Notes: generated by a model from the sequence alone, not told the origin. DNA of 64,000 nt from Clostridium punense (GCF_017874425.1 NZ_JAGGLL010000018.1:40239-104238); one strand, 5' to 3'. Shown: positions 43,583-52,493, numbered from the stretch's first letter. Translations and numbers: made by a program.

Positions 43583-44271
43583 TTATATATGAATTTTAAC
43601 TTTTTTGTATAAAAAGTGTGCCTAGAAAGTGTTGAAACTACTAAGTTCTAAAAAAGTGTAAAAAATGCAAGTAGCTGCAGGTATTTAAAAAGCATGTGCA
43701 TACACGCTTTTGTTCCTGTATGATAAACTCCACCTTTTTATATAGCAATAATATGAGAAGTATTAAAATATAATACCTTTATACTCTCTGAGACTCTTAA
43801 AATAAGGTATAGTTATAAATTGATATTTTCTTTACAAGCATCTTTATGTTTTTACCACGGCTCTATAAGCTTAATAATTACTAATGTGTATAATTATTGG
43901 GAAAAAACCTAAAATGAAAACAAACAAATAAATTGACTGAAAAAGTAACAAAATTCAAAAAATATGTAGACAAATAAAATACTAAGTGATAAAATTCAAT
44001 TAAAGAAACTAATGTTACTTAAAAAATAGAAAATTAAGTAACATACTAAGTTATGGTAGTATGGGTAAATATTTTGGGTATATTGCAAAATGGTTTCAAT
44101 GTTAGGTTAAATTTTCTGCTGGGCATTTAGGTAGTAAACTTCCTATAGCATCTTAATGGTAGGTAGAAATTTTAATAAAAAGATTAAAGTAATATAGTGT
44201 AAATGCTTTACAGAAAACTGTAATGTTTTCTAGGGATCTTTGCAGCTATGTTATAAGAGGGGGAAAATATT
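43583..44271 (+). promoter_or_regulatory. 689-nt non-coding upstream region of the secreted peptide gene
   Basis: No frame with a ribosome site is seen. A promoter TAGACA (43967-43972), 17 bp, TAAAAT (43990-43995) is present. Just downstream is a perfect 11-bp dyad: ATGTTACTTAA (44012-44022) and TTAAGTAACAT (44034-44044), either an operator or an RNA hairpin. The long leader after it (about 230 nt) shows no known riboswitch. A GCATGTG.../CACGC terminator-like hairpin lies near 43690-43712. Confidence 0.5.
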
Positions 44272-44709
44272 ATGAGAAAAAAATTTTTAGTAAGCCTTGC
44301 ATTAGTAGCAGGGATTGGGATCACAGGATTTGCAACAACTGCATTTGCTGGAGATGTTAGTGATGAAAAGTATGAATTTGTTTTTAGTTCTGGCGGCAGT
44401 GTTTCGCATACAGAGGCTAGAAAAAAGTATGACTCAACTTCAGTATATATGAGACATGACTGGATGACAAGTGGTCATGGAAGATATCATGTAAAAGTAG
44501 TTAATTCAAATGGTAACGACTTCTCACAAGTTTTTTGGAGTGATTATTTCTATGCTTCAACACCTTCAGGAACAGTAGCAAGGATTCCTAACTATTCTTA
44601 TGAGGACAGGGGAGTAGGAATGATTAAACTGAAAGGAGAAGGTCGTGGTGGTGCAGCAGGCACAGGAATGTGGTATGCCAAAGGCGTGTGGAGTCCAGAT
44701 TCAGTATAA
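44272..44709 (+). CDS. Secreted DUF2712-like small protein
   Basis: 145 aa. A Sec signal peptide (RKKFLVSLALVAGIGITGFA, cleavage after TTAFA) leaves about 119 mature residues without Cys. The mature part is Ser/Gly/aromatic-rich and ends WYAKGVWSPDSV. Spacing of KKYDSTSVYM and this C-terminus resembles DUF2712 proteins, which often neighbour ABC transporters. GAGGGGGAAA precedes the ATG. A bacteriocin-like or signalling role is inferred from the adjacent pheromone system and transporter. The lactococcin 972 family is an alternative. Confidence 0.55.
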   Translation: MRKKFLVSLALVAGIGITGFATTAFAGDVSDEKYEFVFSSGGSVSHTEARKKYDSTSVYMRHDWMTSGHGRYHVKVVNSNGNDFSQVFWSDYFYASTPSGTVARIPNYSYEDRGVGMIKLKGEGRGGAAGTGMWYAKGVWSPDSV

Positions 44710-44722
44710 TAACATATAAAAT

Positions 44723-44764
44723 AAAATTATGCTATACCAGTTTAAAGTGGTATAGCATAATTTT
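44723..44764 (+). terminator. Strong intercistronic stem-loop
   Basis: A perfect 16-bp stem (AAAATTATGCTATACC with GGTATAGCATAATTTT) separates the secreted-protein gene from the transporter genes. It is followed by GATAGG rather than a long T run, so it probably acts as a partial terminator or mRNA stabiliser, giving much more secreted protein than transporter. Confidence 0.75.
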
Positions 44765-44778
44765 GATAGGAGAAGCTT

Positions 44779-45573
44779 ATGGTGAAAGTTGAAATAAAAA
44801 GATTATTAAAAAGACCATCCTTTTATATAGCACTTTTAGTTGGCATAGCAATAACTGCTTTAGAAGCATTAACAAATAATCAGATAAAATTAAAACCTGA
44901 GAATTTCTCTAATTTTTCAAGTGGCGTTTATAGCAATTTTATTCAATATAGCTTAGGGAAATATGTGAGAATGCTTCAAATGGTATTTCCCCTGATTGTT
45001 ACTATTGCCTTTTCAGATGCCTATTTGGAGGATGTAAAAAGTGGTTTTATAAAAAATATTGTTACTAGATACGATAAGAAAAAATACTTAATCAATAGAT
45101 TTTTAGTGAACTTTGTTGTCAGTGGATTGATTATTAGTATTCCACTTATAGTAAATTACATGATTTATGCAGCTACCATTCCTAGTATAGAGCCCCAGGT
45201 TTCTTATAGTTCATTAGCTTTGAGTTCAAGGGATTTTCTACCCTATATATACTATGAATACCCCTTACTCCATGTATTTATAAGAATTATGCTTTTATTT
45301 ATATATGGAGGAACCTTTAGTAGCATTGCTTTAGCTATTAGTATATTTTTTAGGAGTAAATATGTAATTACAATTATTCCTTTTATACTTTATATAGGTA
45401 TGGATGTTATGTCCTCTATGATAGCACATTCTGTTTATGATGACTATTCTCCAATGCTTTATTTATTTAGTCAGTCTCGCTATAATCATATGTTTGCATT
45501 ATTTCCACTTATAGTAGTTGCTGCTTGTTTTTATGTATTCCTAGCTGGAGGAATGAAAAATGAGCTTAATTAA
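44779..45573 (+). CDS. ABC-2-type permease, subunit 1
   Basis: 264 aa with six hydrophobic helices, opening EIKRLLKRPSFYIALLVGIAITALEAL. FSDAYLEDVKSGFIKNIVTRYDKKKYLINRF matches the cytoplasmic loop of ABC-2 permeases of the peptide-resistance type (compare LanE/G, BcrB). AGGAGAAG precedes ATG 44779. Overlap with the next gene shows operon coupling. It would form the channel used by the ATPase at 47169. Confidence 0.75.
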   Translation: MVKVEIKRLLKRPSFYIALLVGIAITALEALTNNQIKLKPENFSNFSSGVYSNFIQYSLGKYVRMLQMVFPLIVTIAFSDAYLEDVKSGFIKNIVTRYDKKKYLINRFLVNFVVSGLIISIPLIVNYMIYAATIPSIEPQVSYSSLALSSRDFLPYIYYEYPLLHVFIRIMLLFIYGGTFSSIALAISIFFRSKYVITIIPFILYIGMDVMSSMIAHSVYDDYSPMLYLFSQSRYNHMFALFPLIVVAACFYVFLAGGMKNELN

Positions 45574-46357
45574 TAATTTAAAAAGAGAAATTAAAAATAA
45601 AAAGCTGTATTTTATTATAATTTCAGTGTGCATTTTAGTTTATTCATTATCTATTTACTTTATTATGTCTTCCTTTGAAGAGAAATCAGTAATTAGCATT
45701 GTTTCAACTTTAGATGGACAAAATGGCATGGCTGGATCAGCAGCTTTTATATATTTATACACACCCATTTTATTTTTTGGAATTAATTCTCACATTATAA
45801 GTAGTGAGAAGGAAGGCTTCATAATAAAAATGAAGACCCGTAAGAATATACTTAATAACCATGTGTTTTTTGTTATTGCTCTTTCAGCTATTGTGTCATT
45901 ACTTATTGTATGGTTAGGGTACTCTATAGGGTGGGTATATGGAGGGGGATTTGAGAATCTATGGCCTAAACGAGATCGATTATATAAGTTACCGCAGTAT
46001 AAAAATTTAGATATACTTGGAGTCCTAAACTCTATCCCAATATATATAGTGTTTTTGAAAACTTTTATAATAAAGTTTCTTGGCCTTTCAGTGATAGGGT
46101 TTCTTATTATAATTCTAAAGAATATCATAAATAACAATGGAATATTAGCAATAGTTGTGTTACTAGTTCCTTTTATAGATTTTGAGTTTCTTAATTCTGC
46201 AATATTAATGAATAAATTTTCTTTAACCCTAGAAACTTGGGTTAGCTCAAGTGATTTTATAATAAATATTGCATATTTACTATTTCTTCTTATAGCTCTT
46301 TATTTAGTAGGTAGAGAGATGTATAAGGATAAAGATTTTATAAGTAAAGGATTTTAA
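45560..46357 (+). CDS. ABC-2-type permease, subunit 2
   Basis: 265 aa with about six hydrophobic helices. SEKEGFIIKMKTRKNILNNHVFFVIALSAIVSLLIVWLG corresponds to the coupling loop plus helix of the first permease. The start ATG 45560 lies inside the end of the upstream gene, with GGAGG 8 nt ahead. It diverges strongly from its neighbours, so it is not a recent duplicate. Substrate unknown; see the transporter locus as a whole. Confidence 0.72.
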   Translation: MSLINNLKREIKNKKLYFIIISVCILVYSLSIYFIMSSFEEKSVISIVSTLDGQNGMAGSAAFIYLYTPILFFGINSHIISSEKEGFIIKMKTRKNILNNHVFFVIALSAIVSLLIVWLGYSIGWVYGGGFENLWPKRDRLYKLPQYKNLDILGVLNSIPIYIVFLKTFIIKFLGLSVIGFLIIILKNIINNNGILAIVVLLVPFIDFEFLNSAILMNKFSLTLETWVSSSDFIINIAYLLFLLIALYLVGREMYKDKDFISKGF

Positions 46358-46361
46358 TGAA

Positions 46362-47156
46362 ATGAATAATTTAAAAGCATTTAGAAATATATTAAAGCTA
46401 GATTTAATTCATGGTTTTAATTTTTACAAGAAGAAACTTATATTATTCTTAGTTATTATAATTATTTTAAATATAGGAAACATAGTAGCAGTAAGGAATT
46501 ATCAGGGGAATTTAATTGATTTGTTCTTTATAATGTATAAAGATGTAAAGTTTGATCCAACAGCTCTAGATATTCCCATAAATTGGCTAATCATAAATGT
46601 TTTTGTAATATTTATTCTAGGAGATTTTATTAGTGAAAACCTAAAGAGAGACTCCAATTATATCTTGCTGAGAAGTAAAAAAATCCTATTATATTGGCTA
46701 TCAAAGTGCACTTGGATTGTTGTAAATGTGCTTCTTATATATTTAGTAGTAATGGGATTAACTTATCTCTTAGGAGGAGTATCTTTAGGCTTTAACCTAG
46801 AAAGTAGCAAGTTTATAAAAGAAGTATTAGTTATGGAAGTACCCCATTTAAATATTCTTATGTGGCTGGTTATAACTTATATATTTACATCCTTAGCACT
46901 GGTACTTTTTCAAGCCATAATATCCATAGCTCTAAATTCTAGATATGCCTTTTTAGCAACAACTATAATTTTAACAATGCCTATATGGTGGAACAATAAG
47001 TTTCTTGTAGCAATTCATTCTATGATTCTAAGACATGATTATTTCAATAATGAAATTGGATTATCAATAGCCTTTTCTCTTGTTTATACCATAGGAATAA
47101 GTGTTATATTAATGGGTTTGGGATATAAATTAGTAGAACATAAAGATTTTATATAG
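46362..47156 (+). CDS. ABC-2-type permease, subunit 3
   Basis: 264 aa with about six hydrophobic helices (KLILFLVIIIILNIGNIVAV, WLIINVFVIFILGDFI, KCTWIVVNVLLIYLVVMGLTYLLGG and others). It starts 4 nt after the preceding stop. Three permease genes for one ATPase is unusual; lantibiotic immunity transporters usually have two. The third may be an alternative partner or an accessory sensor. Confidence 0.72.
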   Translation: MNNLKAFRNILKLDLIHGFNFYKKKLILFLVIIIILNIGNIVAVRNYQGNLIDLFFIMYKDVKFDPTALDIPINWLIINVFVIFILGDFISENLKRDSNYILLRSKKILLYWLSKCTWIVVNVLLIYLVVMGLTYLLGGVSLGFNLESSKFIKEVLVMEVPHLNILMWLVITYIFTSLALVLFQAIISIALNSRYAFLATTIILTMPIWWNNKFLVAIHSMILRHDYFNNEIGLSIAFSLVYTIGISVILMGLGYKLVEHKDFI

Positions 47157-47168
47157 TGGGGTGTAATT

Positions 47169-47834
47169 ATGAATGAAAACTATTATTTAAAGGTTGAAAA
47201 TTTATCTAAAGAAATAAAAAATACAAAGGTTCTTAATAACATAGATTTAAAGCTTAGTAAGGGAAAAATATATGGGTTTAGAGGAAAAAATGGCTCTGGA
47301 AAAACTATGTTATTTAGAGCTTTATGTGGATTAATAAAACCTACTGAGGGAAAGGTAGAAATTGATGGAAAAGTACTGGGATCAGATATATCCTTTCCTG
47401 AAAGTGTGGGAGTTATTATTGAGTACCCTGGATTTTTACCAAACTTAAGTGGATATGAAAATCTTAAGCTTATTGCAGAAATTAATAATAAAATTGGAGA
47501 AAAGGAAATTAAAGAGATTATATCGGCAGTAGGATTAAATCCAGAAGATAAGAAGAAATTTAAAAAATACTCCTTAGGCATGAAGCAACGATTAGGAATT
47601 GCCCAAGCTTTAATGGAAAATCCTGAGTTAATAATATTAGACGAGCCTACTAATGCCTTAGACTCAGAGGCAATAGTATCAATTAAAGAATTACTTATGA
47701 AAATGAAAAACAATAATAAGTTAATTTTAATAGCAAGTCACGATAAAGAAGAATTAGAGGTTTTATCAGACGAAATTTTTTACATAGAAAATGGTTCTAT
47801 TGTTAATCATGAAATATTAAGGGAGGGACACTAA
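47169..47834 (+). CDS. ABC transporter ATP-binding protein
   Basis: 221 aa. Walker A is GFRGKNGSGKTML, the Q-loop region is VIIEYPGFLPNLSGYENL, the signature is YSLGMKQRLGIAQAL, Walker B is LIILDEPTNALD, and the switch His lies in IASHDKEE. This is the CcmA/BcrA-type subfamily that pairs with ABC-2 permeases. Where Q usually stands in the Q-loop the protein has Glu (IEYPGF), as in other BcrA-type ATPases. GTGGGGTG precedes the ATG. The next gene overlaps by TAATG. Confidence 0.88.
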   Translation: MNENYYLKVENLSKEIKNTKVLNNIDLKLSKGKIYGFRGKNGSGKTMLFRALCGLIKPTEGKVEIDGKVLGSDISFPESVGVIIEYPGFLPNLSGYENLKLIAEINNKIGEKEIKEIISAVGLNPEDKKKFKKYSLGMKQRLGIAQALMENPELIILDEPTNALDSEAIVSIKELLMKMKNNNKLILIASHDKEELEVLSDEIFYIENGSIVNHEILREGH

Positions 47835-48367
47835 TGAAAAAAAGTAAACTAACAATGCTTTTGTTAGTTAGTATTTTACTCTTATTTGGATATCGCTATT
47901 ATAAGGTTAATCACAATGTTCCCCTAAAATTCACAATGGAATGCTATGAAAAGGGAAGTTATGCAGATTGTGAAGGTATTAAAGTAAAAGTGGTTTCATC
48001 AGAAACCAGAAAATCTGATGCAAAAAATAACATAGGAACAGAGTATATAGACTTAGTAGTAAACACTGAAATTGTAAATACCACTGCAGAGGTGAAAAAT
48101 GCAATGCATTTGATAGAATCATCAATGGTAATTGAGTATTATAGAGTGCAAACAGGTAACCTTAAATTAGATAAGGGTGATTTGAAAAATGTTCAACCAG
48201 GAGAAAAATTATTACTTACTCAGGTTTACACCCTTGAGAAGGAATATTACGAAAAGGGTATAGAAAAGGACAATATCTACATTTATTTACAAGAAAAGTT
48301 TTACCCCAATGAAATAAAGGAGAAATATAATGAAGGGATTAGATATAGAAAGATAATGAAAATTTAG
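47834..48367 (+). CDS. Membrane-anchored exoplasmic protein, unknown function
   Basis: 177 aa. A single N-terminal helix (KLTMLLLVSILLLFGYRYY) leaves a roughly 150-residue domain outside the cell with two Cys (MECYEKGSYADCEG) that may pair. The domain reads as alternating strands with a Lys-rich tail; no named family is recognised. AGGGAGGGAC precedes the ATG, overlapping the ATPase stop. Position in the transporter operon suggests an immunity or substrate-handling accessory. Confidence 0.55.
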   Translation: MKKSKLTMLLLVSILLLFGYRYYKVNHNVPLKFTMECYEKGSYADCEGIKVKVVSSETRKSDAKNNIGTEYIDLVVNTEIVNTTAEVKNAMHLIESSMVIEYYRVQTGNLKLDKGDLKNVQPGEKLLLTQVYTLEKEYYEKGIEKDNIYIYLQEKFYPNEIKEKYNEGIRYRKIMKI

Positions 48368-48376
48368 GAGGAAGAG

Positions 48377-49285
48377 ATGAATAGAAAGTCGAAAAATTAT
48401 ATTTTAGCAATAGTGTTGACAATAGTAGCTATATCTCTTGGATTATATGTGGCTGAAAAAAGTGGTGTTAAGCTAAATATTTTTAATAAAAATAAGGAAG
48501 TAGTAATAGAAGAAGAGATAAAGTTAGAAGAAAGTAATACTGATGGAGAAACAAAATTGTCAAAGGAGGCTGAAGCAAAACTAAAGGCAATACCTGAAGG
48601 CGAAAAAATTAGAAAAAACTTTAATTATCCAGAAAAGGAAGAAATACACTTTAAGATGCTTAATGCTATGGACAATTTTAAAACCTGTAAGGGTGAGTTT
48701 ATTGAAGAAAGAGCAAAGGATGACTATAAAATGAAAGTCAGCTTTGTAGTAGATACGGAAAATAAAGCTTCAATGTCAATAACAGATGAAAAAGGTAAAA
48801 AAAACGTAACTCTAATTCAACATAAGGATAAAAGTAAATCCTTTGATGATAATGATAAAGTTTATAGAGAGTTTGAAGAACCTATGTTTAAGGGAAAACC
48901 TACAATATTAAAACCTATGGAGATGTTTTTGAATGGAGGACGAAAGAGAGAAGATCGTGATTATTTAGGAAGAAGTGATTATATTATTTGCTCACCCATT
49001 ACAACATATATGTATTTTTATGAGGATTGGAATTACACAGAGTCAACTTTTTTAGGAAGAGATGTGTATAAACTAGAAGGTATAATTGATCGGGCATTCA
49101 CTGAGCATAATCAAGGTAAATTTTCTTTAATGATGGATAAAGAAACTGGAATAATTCTTCAATTTCTATCCTTTGATGACAATGGAGGTATAAAGAATAA
49201 AGTAGAGTGTACAAAACTAGAGTTAAACACACCGATAGATGAAAGCGTATACAATAAAGACACCTCTGGATATGTGAAAAAATAA
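48377..49285 (+). CDS. Membrane-anchored LolA-like exoplasmic protein, paralog 1
   Basis: 302 aa. One N-terminal helix (NYILAIVLTIVAISLGLYVAE) precedes a charged linker and an outer domain beginning near residue 95. NFKTCKGEFIEER, KVSFVVDTENKASMSI, TILKPMEMFL and FSLMMDKETGIILQFLSFDDNG have the strand pattern of LolA/RseB-like lipid- or peptide-binding half-barrels. It is the first of three tandem paralogs. GGAGGAAGAG precedes the ATG. Function in the transporter locus is inferred (sensor or immunity). Confidence 0.6.
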   Translation: MNRKSKNYILAIVLTIVAISLGLYVAEKSGVKLNIFNKNKEVVIEEEIKLEESNTDGETKLSKEAEAKLKAIPEGEKIRKNFNYPEKEEIHFKMLNAMDNFKTCKGEFIEERAKDDYKMKVSFVVDTENKASMSITDEKGKKNVTLIQHKDKSKSFDDNDKVYREFEEPMFKGKPTILKPMEMFLNGGRKREDRDYLGRSDYIICSPITTYMYFYEDWNYTESTFLGRDVYKLEGIIDRAFTEHNQGKFSLMMDKETGIILQFLSFDDNGGIKNKVECTKLELNTPIDESVYNKDTSGYVKK

Positions 49286-49383
49286 GAAGATAAGAATTAG
49301 AGGTCATAGGAGCTACCATAAATTATGGTAATGAGGCCGTTTAGATATTAAGGGAGAATAGATATGGGAAAATGGGGAGAAAT
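49286..49383 (+). repeat. 98-bp intergenic direct repeat, copy 1
   Basis: The 98 nt between paralogs 1 and 2 recur almost exactly at 50293-50390 between paralogs 2 and 3. Both contain an ACCATA/TATGGT hairpin within a wider imperfect stem and the ribosome site of the next paralog. The duplicated unit was therefore gene plus spacer. Confidence 0.85.
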
Positions 49384-50292
49384 ATGAATAAAAAATCGAA
49401 AAACTATATTTTAGCAATAGCATTGACAATAGTAGCTATATCCCTTGGATTATATGAAGCTGAAAAAAGTGGTGTTAAGTTCAATATTTTTAACAAGAAC
49501 AAGGAAGTAACAATAGAACAAGAGACAAAGTCAGAAGAAAGGAATACTGACGGAGAATCAAAATTGTCAAAGGAGGATGAAGCAAAACTAAAGGTAATAC
49601 CAAATGGTGAAAAAGTCTTAAAAATTTTCAATTATCCAGAAAAGGAAGAAATACAATTTAAGATGTTTAATGCTATGGACAATTTTAAAACCTGTAAAGG
49701 TGAATTTATTGAAGAAAGAGCTATGGGCAATTATAGCATGAAAGTCAGCTTTGTGGTGGATAAGGAAAATAAATCTTCCATGTCTATAAATGATGAAAAA
49801 GGCAAAGAAAATATAACTATAATTCTTCATAAGGATAAAAGAAAAGTTTTTGATGATAATGATAAAATTTATAGAGAGTTTGAGGAACGAACATTTAAGG
49901 GTAGACCTACAATATTAAAACCTATTCAATTATTTTTAAATCCAAGTAAGAAAAGAGAAGATCGTGATTATTTAGGGATAAGTGATTATATTATTTCTTC
50001 CCCCATAGTTACATATATGTTTTTTTATGAAGATTGGAATTACACAGAATCAACTTTTTTAGGAAGAGATGTGTATAAATTAGAGGGTGTAATTGACAAA
50101 TCGTTGACTCAGCATTACCAGGGTAAATTTTCTTTAATTATGGATAAAGAAACTGGAATAATTCTTCAATTTCTATCCTTTGATGACAATGGAGGTATGA
50201 AGAGTAAAATAGAGTGTACAAAACTAGAGTTAAACACTCCAATAGATGAAAGCGTATACAATAAAGACACCTCTGGATATGTGAAAAAATAA
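49384..50292 (+). CDS. Membrane-anchored LolA-like exoplasmic protein, paralog 2
   Basis: 302 aa from ATG 49384 (GGGGAGA upstream; ATG 49372 overlaps the site). Same single helix, linker and outer domain as paralog 1, with most differences in the linker (NTDGESKLSKEDEAKL) and the central part (LNPSKKREDRDYLGISDYI). The last 30 residues are identical to paralog 1 apart from a few changes, pointing to recent duplication or gene conversion at the 3' ends. Confidence 0.6.
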   Translation: MNKKSKNYILAIALTIVAISLGLYEAEKSGVKFNIFNKNKEVTIEQETKSEERNTDGESKLSKEDEAKLKVIPNGEKVLKIFNYPEKEEIQFKMFNAMDNFKTCKGEFIEERAMGNYSMKVSFVVDKENKSSMSINDEKGKENITIILHKDKRKVFDDNDKIYREFEERTFKGRPTILKPIQLFLNPSKKREDRDYLGISDYIISSPIVTYMFFYEDWNYTESTFLGRDVYKLEGVIDKSLTQHYQGKFSLIMDKETGIILQFLSFDDNGGMKSKIECTKLELNTPIDESVYNKDTSGYVKK

Positions 50293-50390
50293 GAAGATAA
50301 GAATTAGAGGTCATAGGAGCTACCATAAATTATGGTAATGAGGCCGTTTAGATATTAAAAGAAATTAGATATGGGAAAATGGGGAGAAAT
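50293..50390 (+). repeat. 98-bp intergenic direct repeat, copy 2
   Basis: Nearly identical to 49286-49383, differing mainly in a short block before the GATATGGGAAAATGGGGAG segment that carries the next ribosome site. Confidence 0.85.
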
Positions 50391-51298
50391 ATGAATAAAA
50401 AATCGAAAAACTATATTTTAGCAATAGTGCTGACAATAGTAGCCATATCCCTTGGATTATATAAGGCTGAAAAAAGTGGTGTTAAGTTAAATGTTTTTAA
50501 TAAAAGCAAGGAAGTAGCAATAGAACAAGAGACAAATTCAGAAGAAAGTAATACAAGTGGGGAATCAAAATTGTCAAAGGAGGATGAAGCAAAACTAGAT
50601 ATAATACCAAATGGTGAAAAAGTTAGAAAAAACTTCAATTATCCAGAAAAGGAAGAAATACACTCTAAAATGATTAATGCTGTGGACAATTTTAAAACCT
50701 GCAAAGGTGAGTTTATTGAAGAAAGAGCAAAGGGCAATTATAGCATGAAAGCCAGTTTTATAGTGGATACAGAAAAAAAGCTTCATTGTCCATAATTGAT
50801 GAGAAAGGTAAAAAAACCATAACTTTGATTCGTCATAATGATAAAAGAAAAGTTTTTGACGATAATGATAAAATTTATAGTGAGTTTGAGGAACGTACAT
50901 TTAAGGGAAAGCCTACGATAGTAAGACCTATTCAATTGTTTTTGCATCCTAATAAGACAAGACAAGATTATGATTACTTAGGAATAAGTAGTGATATTAT
51001 ATGCTCTCCTATTAGAACATATATGTTTTTTTATGAGGATTGGAATTACACAGAGTCAACTTTTTTAGGAAGAGATGTGTATAAACTAGAAGGTATAATT
51101 GATAGGGCATTTACTGAGCATAATCAAGGTAAATTTTCTTTAATGATGGATAAAGAAACCGGAATAATTCTTCAATTTCTATCCTTTGATGACAATGGAA
51201 ATGTAAAGAGTAAATATGAGTGTACAAAACTAGAGGTAAACACACCAATAGATGAAAGCGTATACAATAAAGACACTTCTGGATATGTGAGAAAATAA
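50391..51298 (+). pseudogene. LolA-like paralog 3, frameshifted at an A7 tract
   Basis: The first frame from ATG 50391 follows paralogs 1 and 2 for about 128 codons, then reads through A7 (50773-50779) into a stop at 50795. The rest of the protein continues in the neighbouring frame to 51298. Adding one A (A8) restores VDTEKKASLSIIDEKG, matching the other copies. Everything else is intact, so this is either a fresh single-base deletion, a sequencing error, or a site where polymerase slippage restores the full product. Confidence 0.8.
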
Positions 51299-51644
51299 AG
51301 AAATAAAAGCTAGAGGTCTCATTTTCGAGTAGTATGAAAGTGAGGCTTCTTTCGTACACAGACATAGTGAGATGAATTTGTTGATAAATTTTAAAATTAT
51401 TATTGAACTTACTAAAATTCACTTAGTTTGTGCACTGTATTTATGAAGTTTTTACTTTAAAATAATGGTTAGAAGTTATTAAAGAACAGCAAGTAGGATA
51501 AATGAAAACTCTTTAGCAACATATTACGTAGTATTACTTCTATGATATTTAGTATATAATATAAATAAGTAATTGAATCTTTATAAGATTATTGAATCTT
51601 ATAAGGAAAAGTTTTAATTAAGTGATGATTTAGGGGTACATGAT
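51299..51644 (+). other. Intergenic region after the transporter locus
   Basis: An imperfect hairpin (GGTCTCATTTTC with GAAAGTGAGGC, 51317-51348) followed by TTCTTTC probably terminates the locus. The rest, up to the MNT gene, is AT-rich with no gene. A 17-nt stretch at 51506-51522 also occurs at 41716-41732. Confidence 0.4.
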
Positions 51645-52049
51645 ATGATTAATATTGAAAATAAAATAAATAACCTTGTAAATTATTTTAAAACAAATGA
51701 AAAAATAGTAGGAGTTTGGATTATAGGGTCCTATGGCACAGAGTACCAAAGAGAGGATAGTGATATTGACTTTGCAATTCTCTTTCAAAATGATTTATCT
51801 TTAATGGAAGAAATGGATGTAGCTTGCAAGATTTCTGATGCTATTGCCTATGAAAATGTTGATATTATAAACCTGAAAAAAGCCCCTATACTACTTCAGT
51901 TTAAGACTATTAAAGAAGGGCGTACTTTATATGAGAGGGATTATATAAAGGTATCAGATTATATAGAATATGTATTAAACAGGTATAGAGAAGAAAAACA
52001 TAGAATAGAAGCTTTTAGAAAAGACTTTTATGATAGCTTCAATACTTAG
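51645..52049 (+). CDS. mntA: MntA-type minimal nucleotidyltransferase antitoxin
   Basis: 134 aa. GS at residues 28-29, ten residues, then DID at 40-42 is an exact GSX10DXD motif. Downstream NVDIINLKKAP supplies the third Asp. This is the type VII antitoxin that AMPylates the HEPN toxin. TAGGGGTAC precedes the ATG. The HEPN gene follows 9 nt later in the standard antitoxin-first order. Confidence 0.88.
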   Translation: MINIENKINNLVNYFKTNEKIVGVWIIGSYGTEYQREDSDIDFAILFQNDLSLMEEMDVACKISDAIAYENVDIINLKKAPILLQFKTIKEGRTLYERDYIKVSDYIEYVLNRYREEKHRIEAFRKDFYDSFNT

Positions 52050-52058
52050 GGGGAAAAT

Positions 52059-52481
52059 ATGAATATAGATGTGAATAAAATTGAGGAAAAAATATACTTC
52101 ATGGAACAAAATTTACTAAAGCTAAAGAAGTTACGAGAGGTTAAGAAGGATATATTTTTAGAAGACTTTAGAAATGTTGATAGTGCTAAATATTTGCTTC
52201 AAGTAACCATAGAGGCTATGTTAGATATTTCAAGTCATATCATTGCAAGAAATAGGTGGGGGAAGCCAGAGGATAATAAGGCACATTTTCAAATGTTAGC
52301 TGATAATCAGATTATTGAAACTAAAGACATAGATATATACTTCAGCATGGCAAAGTTTAGAAATAGAATAGTTCATATGTATTTTAAAATTGAGGATGAA
52401 TTTATATATGAAATAGTTCAGAATAATTTAGAAGACTTTCAAAGATTTATAACTAATATTGTTAAAGTAATTAAAAATTAG
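52059..52481 (+). CDS. hepT: HepT-type HEPN ribonuclease toxin (DUF86)
   Basis: 140 aa, all helical. FRNRIVHMY near residues 100-108 is the RX4HXY motif: R101 and H106 are the nuclease residues, and Y108 is the usual AMPylation target. The N-terminal DSAKYLLQVTIEAMLDISSHII is the HepT core helix. TAGGGGGAA precedes the ATG. With the MNT gene directly upstream, this is a complete HepT-MntA toxin-antitoxin pair. Confidence 0.88.
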   Translation: MNIDVNKIEEKIYFMEQNLLKLKKLREVKKDIFLEDFRNVDSAKYLLQVTIEAMLDISSHIIARNRWGKPEDNKAHFQMLADNQIIETKDIDIYFSMAKFRNRIVHMYFKIEDEFIYEIVQNNLEDFQRFITNIVKVIKN

Positions 52482-52493
52482 ATATCTAAATGT

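Noticed and set aside
47183..47713. 176-codon minus-strand frame opposite the ABC ATPase
   Set aside because: It mirrors the coding sequence of a clearly real ATPase and has no ribosome site or domain.
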